Positions 1 to 5,547 of a DNA stretch of 18,711 bases are shown here, in pieces. A model generated the notes under the pieces. The model was given only the letters and a program-made list of their open reading frames with translations. It made no database searches and was not told the DNA's origin. Numbering within the stretch: the first letter of the stretch is position 1; each line of letters begins with the position of its first letter. The DNA comes from Candidatus Gastranaerophilales bacterium (lineage in GTDB: Bacteria; Cyanobacteriota; Vampirovibrionia; Gastranaerophilales; Gastranaerophilaceae), in contig QAMI01000003.1 of NCBI GenBank assembly GCA_003150395.1, positions 1 to 18,711 of the forward strand, given 5' to 3'. The position numbers and the translations under genes were made by a program.

Positions 1-320
1 ATGCTTGAAGATGCTGCAACCGGTACATAATCGTCCTGCCATTTTGAAAGATAGCTTAAAGTGTATGTTCCGTCAGATTGAGCAATAAGAGCTGTAATTT
101 CGTTTGTCAAAGCCCCGTCTTCAAAAGTGTAAACTGTTTTTGTGTAACTATCAACCGAAGGAGGTGTCGGAACTGACATTCCAAGGAGATCGTTATAGTA
201 GTTTGCAGACTGGTTAGACAATGCGGTTCTTTGCTGGTTAACTTGTTGACCTTCGAACTCAACATTGGTTTTGCGAGCTGTCAAACCTAAAAATCTGGCT
301 TGTGATGCTGCCATTCCCAT
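1..320 (-). CDS. Unknown protein, N-terminal fragment running off the left edge
   Basis: An open frame starts at the ATG at 320..318 and continues without a stop to the window edge, giving about 106 residues beginning MGMAASQARFLGLTARK. A Shine-Dalgarno-like GGAAAGG lies 9 nt upstream of this ATG, so it is preferred to the second ATG two codons later. The first 45 residues are polar and Gln/Asn-rich (NVEFEGQQVNQQ, then LSNQSANYYNDLLGM), and a Pro-rich stretch and a Thr/Tyr-rich segment follow. There is no signal peptide or membrane segment in the visible part. The codon use and clean frame make it a real gene. I do not recognise the family; its style resembles abundant unknown proteins of gut Melainabacteria, which is recollection. 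It lies 118 bp downstream of the 155-aa gene on the same strand. Confidence 0.7.
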   Translation of the reverse strand, partial: MGMAASQARFLGLTARKTNVEFEGQQVNQQRTALSNQSANYYNDLLGMSVPTPPSVDSYTKTVYTFEDGALTNEITALIAQSDGTYTLSYLSKWQDDYVPVAASSS

Positions 321-361
321 AGCTGTCGACCTTTCCTTTCGTGTTGTGTACTTACATTATT

Positions 362-426
362 TTGTTACGACAACATGAGAATTAATCTTTAATTTTTTGG
401 TTAATCATGTTACAAAATTGTAACAA
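362..426. repeat. Nested inverted repeats between two minus-strand genes
   Basis: Two nested pairs of 7-bp arms are visible: TTGTTAC at 362-368 with GTAACAA at 420-426, and AACATGA at 372-378 with TCATGTT at 405-411. A further local palindrome, GTTACAA-AA-TTGTAAC, occupies 409-424. Together they could fold as a long AT-rich hairpin in the RNA between the 155-aa gene and the left-edge gene, or the parts could act as operators. No U-run follows on either strand, so a classical intrinsic terminator is not supported. Confidence 0.4.
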
Positions 427-438
427 TTTAAGTTTTCT

Positions 439-906
439 TTAATTGCGAAAACGGTCTGAAATATACGCCAATATTGCCCCTCCGATTTCTTCATTCGGGT
501 CAAAATTTGTTTGCTGCGGGTTAACAGAATTCCTGAAAAGCATGGCAACTAGCGGGCCGAAGGCATCGGGAACCTGAATTTTTCTGTAAATCCCGGCTAA
601 AAATGTTTGAATGTTAGGCGAATTTGTATTATTGAAACGCGAAAGCACAGGATACATTTTTTCAACCCCTTTTGTACCATTTTCAATCAGGCGGTCTGTA
701 ATGTAAAGAGTTTCGGTGATTTCAGCCTCGTTATTTGACTTTGTGAGCACATCTGTAATATATGGAAGTGCATTTTCTTTTTGTTTTACAAAGTAATCGA
801 CCTTGACAGGGTCAACCAGAATGTAATTCCTGTTGCCTTGGGGCATTTTGATTGCCGGCTGGAAGTTTTGTTGGTATGGAGTTTGTGGTGTTAATGTTAT
901 TTGCAT
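439..906 (-). CDS. Unknown 155-aa protein, alpha-helical, lineage-type
   Basis: The frame is complete and has an AGAGG Shine-Dalgarno 6-7 nt before the ATG. No signal peptide or membrane segment is visible. Residues about 35-130 alternate hydrophobic and polar positions in a way that suggests short helical repeats, HEAT-like at most (for example ALPYITDVLTK, then VEKMYPVLSRF, then FGPLVAMLFRN). The N-terminus, MQITLTPQTP followed by QQNFQP, resembles the start of the 234-aa protein at 13723 (MQIQSINNTPNFQA) although the rest is unrelated. I do not recognise a named family, and function is unknown. It is separated from the upstream 500-aa gene by 220 bp that carry octamer repeats, so it may be transcribed separately. 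Confidence 0.8.
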   Translation of the reverse strand: MQITLTPQTPYQQNFQPAIKMPQGNRNYILVDPVKVDYFVKQKENALPYITDVLTKSNNEAEITETLYITDRLIENGTKGVEKMYPVLSRFNNTNSPNIQTFLAGIYRKIQVPDAFGPLVAMLFRNSVNPQQTNFDPNEEIGGAILAYISDRFRN

Positions 907-929
907 TTTAACCTCTTTTTATCGGAGTC

Positions 930-961
930 AATAAGTGAATATGTGAATAAGTAAATAAGTT
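930..961 (+). repeat. Octamer tandem array, 4 units of AATAAGTG type
   Basis: Four 8-nt units follow each other exactly: AATAAGTG, AATATGTG, AATAAGTA, AATAAGTT. The array lies just upstream (on the minus strand) of the 155-aa gene. It pairs with an oppositely oriented array at 1084-1123: the 14-mer GTGAATAAGTAAAT at 943-956 is the exact reverse complement of 1105-1118. Confidence 0.75.
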
Positions 962-1083
962 CGTATCGTTATGCTGTATTTGTCATTTAATTTTAAATTA
1001 CCATTGTTGCTGTTGGGCTGAAATCCGACCCTGCTTTTATATGTTAATTCCTATGAAAAACAGCCTGTTTCTTTTCTGTAATG
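962..1083. other. Intergenic spacer between the two octamer arrays
   Basis: This 122-bp stretch shows no convincing open frame, promoter or terminator. It is the central part of the 220-bp gap between the 500-aa and 155-aa genes and would be the loop if the flanking arrays paired. Confidence 0.4.
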
Positions 1084-1123
1084 CACCTATTCACCTATTC
1101 GCTCATTTACTTATTCACTTGTA
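1084..1123 (-). repeat. Octamer tandem array, 5 units, opposite orientation
   Basis: On the plus strand five 8-nt units follow each other: CACCTATT twice, CGCTCATT, TACTTATT, CACTTGTA. On the minus strand the consensus is AATARGTG, the same as the array at 930-961. It ends 3 bp before the stop codon of the 500-aa gene. Confidence 0.75.
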
Positions 1124-1126
1124 CAT

Positions 1127-2629
1127 TTACGAATAAACAAACGGCGGACCGTTTTTAATTTCGAACAATATATTTTCAGCCATAGTTTTTAATTCTTCTT
1201 TTGGCTTGCCTTCGCGGGCCTGCTTGTAGAATTCGTCCATCAAAGGCTGAATTGCCGCGTCTTTTTTTGATTTGAAATTCTTTAATTCGGTTGACACAAG
1301 TCTTTGTTGAAGTTCGGCTTCTGTATCTGCGTTAAGCTTTTTGACCTGAACGTCTTTAACTGCTTCTCCGACGAGCTTGCCTCCGTATCCGATTGCCGTA
1401 AGACCGGTTGTGCCTAAAAAAAGCGCTTTAAATTGTTTGTTTCCGGTGTCAAGAAGATAGTTGTAGAAAAATGCCCTGAAGTCGTTTACGTGAGAGTAAA
1501 ATGTTGTTTTCGGGATTGAGCCGCCGCCGCAATGGGGATTTGCATCAACTGTTGATTTTTCAAATTCGTTCACCATTGACTTAATAAATGCTTCTTTATC
1601 TTTCCAATCAAGCGATTTTAACCATTCTTCCATTTTTTCTTTTGAGGGTTCAATTGATTTAAAAAGATTTTTTAAATCAGCTTTAGTTTGCTCAATATTG
1701 TCGGGTTTTGCATTTTTTACGACATCTTTTATCTCATTAGATGTTTTCGCGATGAATTTTTCAATATGCCCTTTGCTTTTTGTGAGATTTTTAAGCGCCA
1801 GAAATCCAAGTCCGACAATTCCGGCAAAAGTTCCAAGTCCGATTAATATATAATTAAGATTATTGTCTTTTTTGTCCCGGCCGGCATTTTTTATGTTTCC
1901 GCCTTTGAACATCAAAGCTTTGAAGGTTTCTTCGGAAATTTGTTTCTTTTGCGGTTCATATTTAAGATATTTACTTAATTCGATTGCTTTTTGCGAAAGC
2001 ATACTGCGTGTAATCTGGATTTTTCCGGCAAAAGACTGGGTTTCAATGTCAATGAGTTTTTCCTGAAGATTTTTTTGAATATCTGCTTCTTTTTTCTTGA
2101 CCCAGACATCGCGAAATCCGTCAAAGAATGTTTTTCCCATAAAAGCCATCGCGGTTAGGGCAAAAACACCGGTTCCGGCAGTGATTGTTTTCCAGTTCGG
2201 ACATTCGACAATTCTATAGAGCGCCTGAATGGGTTCATCATTAATTGCGACATTTCTGATTGTGGGCTGAAGACGTTTTAATGAATCAATGTTAAGATTA
2301 ATCTTTGCGCTGTGGCTTATTAGTGCTGTAAGCCCTGCAATGGCACCCATAACTCCAAGAGCAATTCCGCTTATCGGAACAAGGCTTTTTTCGCTTCGAG
2401 CCTCTTTTTCGTAAAGTTTATCAGGCATCTGCGAGCTTTTTGAGATTACAAGCGTGTCCATTGTGTCGTTAAGTGTAAGTGTCGGGTTTGAAGCCGTGTT
2501 ATCTTTAATTAAAGAATTTACAAGAACACCTTCTTTTGTGTCATTGTTGGTTTTTCGCTGTGCTTTTGTTAAATTCCTCTGCTGGCGTAGAGTTTCGTTA
2601 TCATGAAAGGCATTATTATAAATGTCCAT
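1127..2629 (-). CDS. Unknown 500-aa membrane protein with an internal duplication
   Basis: About 80 polar residues come first, then four predicted membrane segments: residues about 84-106, 148-168, 258-280 and 402-421. Residues 158-203 and 410-455 align without a gap: LTAMAFMGK with LTAIGYGGK, then DVWVKK with DVQVKK, then a charged helix ending F..K. The protein is therefore a duplicated module of two membrane helices plus a DVxVKK-led coiled segment, and the second copy has a longer soluble insert (about 285-400) containing a CGGG stretch. The C-terminus is EIKNGPPFVYS. Its ATG overlaps the end of the 233-aa gene by 14 bp, which implies translational coupling and possibly a shared complex. 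I do not recognise the family, and function is unknown. Confidence 0.8.
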   Translation of the reverse strand: MDIYNNAFHDNETLRQQRNLTKAQRKTNNDTKEGVLVNSLIKDNTASNPTLTLNDTMDTLVISKSSQMPDKLYEKEARSEKSLVPISGIALGVMGAIAGLTALISHSAKINLNIDSLKRLQPTIRNVAINDEPIQALYRIVECPNWKTITAGTGVFALTAMAFMGKTFFDGFRDVWVKKKEADIQKNLQEKLIDIETQSFAGKIQITRSMLSQKAIELSKYLKYEPQKKQISEETFKALMFKGGNIKNAGRDKKDNNLNYILIGLGTFAGIVGLGFLALKNLTKSKGHIEKFIAKTSNEIKDVVKNAKPDNIEQTKADLKNLFKSIEPSKEKMEEWLKSLDWKDKEAFIKSMVNEFEKSTVDANPHCGGGSIPKTTFYSHVNDFRAFFYNYLLDTGNKQFKALFLGTTGLTAIGYGGKLVGEAVKDVQVKKLNADTEAELQQRLVSTELKNFKSKKDAAIQPLMDEFYKQAREGKPKEELKTMAENILFEIKNGPPFVYS

Positions 2630-3317
2630 TATCTTCTAAATCCTTTTCGTTTTCAGTAAGTTTTTTATACAATTCGTGTATAAAGGTTCTTAATTCAAAT
2701 GATTTTTTAGTTTCATCAATTTGTTTGTCTTCGTTATCGGCGTCAAGCGGGCTGAAAATCGCAAATAATGATTTTACTTTTTTCTTAAGTTCAGAAAATG
2801 TTTCTGAAATTTTCTTTTCGACTGCCGCTTTAAGTTCGCCCATCATTGCTGTCAGCTTGTCCGAAATGTCTGCAAATTTCTGCTGAATTGTCTGAAATGC
2901 GGTTTGAATTGCGGCCGGCAGGTTTTTGATAATATTCAAAGTCCCGCCAATAAGTGTGTTTAAGACGAAATTTACAGGTTTTGCGATTATTGCGGGTGTG
3001 TTTTGGGTGAAAAACTGCGCAAGTTCAGTAACTCTTGTTCTTGCATTTGCCATTGTGTTTTGAAAATTTTGCATTTGAAGCGCATAATTTTGTAAATCCT
3101 GCTGGCGTTGAGCTTTTGCATTAGCCTGAGCTTTTAAGAATGCTCCGATTGCAGCGCATTCATTCCAACTCATTTCTCCGGGTTTTGCAGAAAAGTCGGC
3201 TTTCCGCATTCCGCCTCCGCCGCCCATTCCGTTACAAATAGGGCATGCACCCAACGGCATTCCGTGCGGGCAGGTTCCGGCTTTAACTGTATTTGCGTTT
3301 AGTGTTGCTAACTGCAT
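2616..3317 (-). CDS. Unknown 233-aa protein with CHCC zinc-site-like N-terminus
   Basis: The start is supported by GAGGA ahead of the ATG. Residues 16-28 read CPHGMPLGACPIC, a Cys-x-His...Cys-x-x-Cys arrangement (C16, H18, C25, C28) that could bind one zinc, and it is followed by a Gly run (NGMGGGGGM). Residues about 60-100 are Gln/Ala-rich and likely helical. Residues about 105-140 are moderately hydrophobic (FVLNTLIGGTLNIIKNLP). The C-terminal third is a charged coiled-coil-like region. No signal peptide is visible. It overlaps the start of the 500-aa membrane protein by 14 bp and both probably share the promoter at 3487-3515. The family is unrecognised, and the metal site is inferred from spacing only. 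Confidence 0.8.
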   Translation of the reverse strand: MQLATLNANTVKAGTCPHGMPLGACPICNGMGGGGGMRKADFSAKPGEMSWNECAAIGAFLKAQANAKAQRQQDLQNYALQMQNFQNTMANARTRVTELAQFFTQNTPAIIAKPVNFVLNTLIGGTLNIIKNLPAAIQTAFQTIQQKFADISDKLTAMMGELKAAVEKKISETFSELKKKVKSLFAIFSPLDADNEDKQIDETKKSFELRTFIHELYKKLTENEKDLEDNGHL

Positions 3318-3335
3318 TAAAAAATCCTCTTGTTT

Positions 3336-3464
3336 TCAACCTGAACTTACAGGTTTACAGAGGACACCGAGAAAATTATAAACTTCTTCAATCAGCGCGT
3401 GAAGATAGTTTTTTCTTCGAGTGTTCCGGCTTTTACGGCTGCGGCTGCAGCTGGAGATATTCAC
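3336..3464 (-). CDS. Possible small gene, 42 aa, GTG start
   Basis: Below the usual length cutoff, a GTG at 3464..3462 opens 42 codons ending at a TGA at 3338..3336. GAGG sits 7 nt before the GTG, and a TTGACA promoter (3487-3515) would start RNA only about 15 nt upstream. The peptide has a basic, Ser/Arg/Cys-rich first half (SCSRSRKSRNTRRK) and a more hydrophobic second half (HALIEEVYNFLGVL). It ends 18 nt before the 233-aa gene. It could be a true small protein, a leader peptide or chance. There is no homology I recognise. Confidence 0.3.
   Translation of the reverse strand: MNISSCSRSRKSRNTRRKNYLHALIEEVYNFLGVLCKPVSSG
3338..3355 (-). promoter_or_regulatory. Hairpin immediately upstream of the 233-aa gene ribosome site
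   Basis: AACCTG at 3338-3343 and CAGGTT at 3350-3355 form a 6-bp stem with a 6-nt loop. It lies about 8 nt before the GAGGA ribosome-binding site of the 233-aa gene and overlaps the stop codon of the possible 42-aa gene. It may modulate coupling between the two; that is inference. Confidence 0.35.
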
Positions 3465-3486
3465 TCCATTTCCTCTTTTGATATTA

Positions 3487-3515
3487 AGAGTAAAATAACC
3501 GTGCAGGCATGTCAA
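3487..3515 (-). promoter_or_regulatory. Promoter TTGACA-17-TACTCT for the minus-strand block
   Basis: A perfect -35 box TTGACA (3515..3510) is followed after exactly 17 nt by TACTCT (3492..3487). The -10 box is weak, but the -35 match and position fit transcription of the possible 42-aa, 233-aa and 500-aa genes. Confidence 0.5.
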
Positions 3516-3521
3516 ATTAAT

Positions 3522-3544
3522 ATCTAAATTTTGTTAATTTAGAT
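3522..3544. repeat. AT-rich inverted repeat in the divergent promoter region
   Basis: ATCTAAATT (3522-3530) and AATTTAGAT (3536-3544) are perfect 9-bp arms around a 5-nt loop. It lies just upstream of the minus-strand -35 box and between divergent genes, a normal place for an operator. The remainder of the 327-bp gap 3318-3644 holds the small ORF, hairpin and promoters listed separately. Confidence 0.4.
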
Positions 3545-3640
3545 TAAATAATATATTATGAATATATTTTATATAGTCAGTTAGAATTTATGTAAAAATT
3601 TTTTTACTAGACTAGCAAAAAAAAATATTCTCGGTTATTA

Positions 3641-3646
3641 TATAAT
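3641..3646 (+). promoter_or_regulatory. Candidate -10 box TATAAT for the kinase gene
   Basis: TATAAT at 3641-3646 would start RNA near 3653, leaving about 28 nt of leader before the ATG at 3681. No good -35 hexamer is visible (A-rich 3618-3623), and other TATAAT-like boxes lie nearby, so the exact promoter is uncertain. Confidence 0.4.
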
Positions 3647-3680
3647 GCATATTAATATAATTGGATTTTTATATAATAAT

Positions 3681-4538
3681 ATGCAATTACTCATCGATAA
3701 AGAATTAAATTCTCAAGACAAAATTCTGAAACCTGATTTTAATTCAAGGACAGGAAGAGAATTACTCGCGTTCTATCTGCAAACTAAATTTAAACAGATT
3801 TTTTCTTACGACAGGCACTGTGAATCTCCTATCTTTAAAGACATTAACCCTACTTTTATCCAGAGATTTACCAAACGTCTTATTACAAATCCCCGCAAGC
3901 GTATTCTGATAGGGATTACAGGCGAATCTGCCTGTGGTAAGTCCACAATTTGCCGTGAGCTCAAAAATTTAATAGAACAGCTTGCAATGCCAGTTTCTGT
4001 TTTAAGTACTGATAATTATTTTAATGACATTTCAGAACTTATAAAAAAATATGGAAGTTTTGATAATGTACGTGATAACGGTTATGATATTGATGCTCCG
4101 GAAAATTTTCAGCTTGAACTTTTAAAGAAAGATTTGACAAGTCTCGCCGAAGGAAAAAATATTAAAGCTCCACGGTATATTCCTAACGGAACAGGCGTTT
4201 CAATACCAGAATCTTTTGATGTAACTTCTGACAAGCTCATTGTTGTTGAAGGTATTGCAACGATGTACGAAGATGTAAAAGATGTTTTTGATATAAAAAT
4301 TTATATTGAAACCGACAATGAAATTAGACGCGAACGCTTTATGAAGCGCGCTATTGAAGAGAGAAATCAAACTGAAGAAAATGCTTTAAAGCAGTGGGAC
4401 TACATTGTTAATGCAGGTATTAAATATGTTCAGCCCGGAAGAAACTACGCAGATTTTGTGCTTGACGGAAATGTAAACCTTCAATATTTTGACAAAATTC
4501 TTGAATATATTCATACGATTACAAATAATTTTCAATAA
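3681..4538 (+). CDS. Uridine kinase / phosphoribulokinase-family P-loop kinase
   Basis: The P-loop GESACGKST (residues 81-89 from this start) identifies an NTP-binding kinase. STDNYF about 25 residues later, IVVEGI (about 195-200) and RRERFMKR (about 215-222) match the layout of the uridine kinase/phosphoribulokinase family. Such enzymes transfer phosphate from ATP to a nucleoside or sugar phosphate in the cytoplasm; uridine is the likeliest substrate but is not proven. About 75 residues precede the P-loop, whereas classic uridine kinases start almost at it, so an N-terminal extension is present. An in-frame ATG at 3645 would add 12 residues but falls inside a TATAAT box, so 3681 is preferred. 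No strong ribosome site marks either. The gene stands alone between divergent unknown genes and the pilus operon. Confidence 0.75.
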   Translation: MQLLIDKELNSQDKILKPDFNSRTGRELLAFYLQTKFKQIFSYDRHCESPIFKDINPTFIQRFTKRLITNPRKRILIGITGESACGKSTICRELKNLIEQLAMPVSVLSTDNYFNDISELIKKYGSFDNVRDNGYDIDAPENFQLELLKKDLTSLAEGKNIKAPRYIPNGTGVSIPESFDVTSDKLIVVEGIATMYEDVKDVFDIKIYIETDNEIRRERFMKRAIEERNQTEENALKQWDYIVNAGIKYVQPGRNYADFVLDGNVNLQYFDKILEYIHTITNNFQ

Positions 4539-4552
4539 TTTTTTAAATTTGC

Positions 4553-4597
4553 TTAACATTCTTTACTAATTTTGTGCAAAATATAAAAATATGTTAA
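4553..4597 (+). repeat. AT-rich double hairpin after the kinase gene
   Basis: Outer arms TTAACAT (4553-4559) and ATGTTAA (4591-4597) enclose an inner palindrome ATTTTG-TG-CAAAAT (4569-4582). It starts 15 nt after the kinase stop. There is no T-run after it, so it is not a textbook terminator; it may stabilise the 3' end. Confidence 0.35.
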
Positions 4598-4690
4598 AAT
4601 TAAAAAAAGTCTCAGTTTATTTAGTTACAAACAGAAGAGAGATTGGAATGAAATACATTAAATAACTGATACGCTTTTGATTAATTTTAC

Positions 4691-4696
4691 TATAAT
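4691..4696 (+). promoter_or_regulatory. Candidate -10 box TATAAT for the pilus operon
   Basis: A consensus TATAAT sits 42 nt before the GTG start of the PilP-like gene, in the 199-bp gap after the kinase. No convincing -35 hexamer lies 16-18 nt upstream, so activation by a factor is possible. Confidence 0.4.
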
Positions 4697-4737
4697 ATAA
4701 TTGTACGAGTTAAAAGATAGAAGTAAACTGGTGACAA

Positions 4738-5526
4738 GTGATTGAAAGTTTTATGAATAAATCGGAAAAGAATTTGGAAGAAAAAGAAGGCTCTCAAATA
4801 AGAAAGGCGGGAATAATTATTTCTGCAATATTTCTGTCAGTGCTTGTATTTTTGGCTGCCGGATGTACCGGCGGTGGTTCAAATGTAGCTGATGTTGCTC
4901 CAGCCCCAAGTGCTCCGGCTCCCAGCAGCGATGTTTCAAAAGATGTTCCGGGCGATGATATTATGGTTGAACCGGGTTCTGCTGATATCATAAATACGCC
5001 GGAGGCCAAGCCTGAAAAGAAGAAAAAAGATAATAATTCAGAAAAATCAGAAAATTCTGAAGAAGTGGATGTGATTGCAGGCCAAAATGATAAAATGGTA
5101 TCCATGGTTGTTGAGGATTCAGGTCGTGCTAATCCGTTCCAGCCCTACCATGAAGTAAAAAAAGACGAAAAAAAATCTACATTTGATCTTCAAAAAGCAA
5201 AATTACAGTATGATTTGGTTGATCCTCCAAATGCGGCTCAAGCTGACAGCGACGCTGAAAAAGTTTTGACAACAAAAGTCTCAGGCGTTATGTATGATAC
5301 TCAAAGCCCGTCAGCTATTCTTAATATTGAAGGCTCAGACTATCTGGTAAGATCGGGTGATGTAATCAATGGGTACAAAATTTTAGCAATTAGTCCTTCT
5401 GTTGTAACTGTACAGCTTGGAGCAAATGTTTATAAAGCTGGAGTCGGGGAGCTTTTAGCAACAGATGGAATTCAATACAACACCATATCAAATTTAGATA
5501 AAAAATTTGGCGGTGCAAAAAAATAA
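4738..5526 (+). CDS. PilP-like lipoprotein of the type IV pilus assembly system
   Basis: A membrane-spanning leader (residues 24-42) ends in a lipobox LAAGC with C43 as the lipidation site. A Pro/Ser- and Lys/Glu-rich linker runs to about residue 115. GRANPFQP (129-136) resembles the xDPFxP motif of PilP. Residues about 178-240 (VSGVMY, then AILNIEGSDYLVRSGD, then VVTVQLGANVYKAG) fit the beta-rich PilP/GspC-type domain that contacts the secretin. In known systems PilP links the inner-membrane platform to the outer-membrane secretin. It is encoded directly before the secretin gene, with 21 nt between them. The start taken is GTG at 4738, which has GGTGA 3 nt upstream; the ATG at 4753 has no ribosome site. 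Sequence similarity to classical PilP is weak, so this is a context-supported assignment. Confidence 0.7.
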   Translation: MIESFMNKSEKNLEEKEGSQIRKAGIIISAIFLSVLVFLAAGCTGGGSNVADVAPAPSAPAPSSDVSKDVPGDDIMVEPGSADIINTPEAKPEKKKKDNNSEKSENSEEVDVIAGQNDKMVSMVVEDSGRANPFQPYHEVKKDEKKSTFDLQKAKLQYDLVDPPNAAQADSDAEKVLTTKVSGVMYDTQSPSAILNIEGSDYLVRSGDVINGYKILAISPSVVTVQLGANVYKAGVGELLATDGIQYNTISNLDKKFGGAKK

Positions 5527-5547
5527 GTTAGATAAGCAGGAGCAGAT

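Noticed and set aside
930..1123. Octamer arrays as a CRISPR
   Set aside because: Units are 8 nt with no spacers and there are no cas genes nearby.
2536..2886. 116-codon frame on the plus strand across the 233/500-aa gene junction
   Set aside because: Antisense to two better supported genes, with Ser/Phe/Leu-rich composition typical of a reverse-frame shadow.
3293..3481. 62-codon plus-strand frame over the upstream region of the 233-aa gene
   Set aside because: No ribosome site, overlaps the start of the 233-aa gene antisense, and no recognisable motif.
3645..3680. Upstream ATG extending the kinase by 12 residues
   Set aside because: The ATG lies inside a consensus TATAAT box and the added residues (HINIIGFLYNN) have no family match.
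4648..4665. Five-codon frame MKYIK preceded by a GA-rich site, upstream of the PilP-like gene
   Set aside because: Too short to judge, no leader-type hairpin or attenuator follows, and a TATAAT box lies downstream of it.
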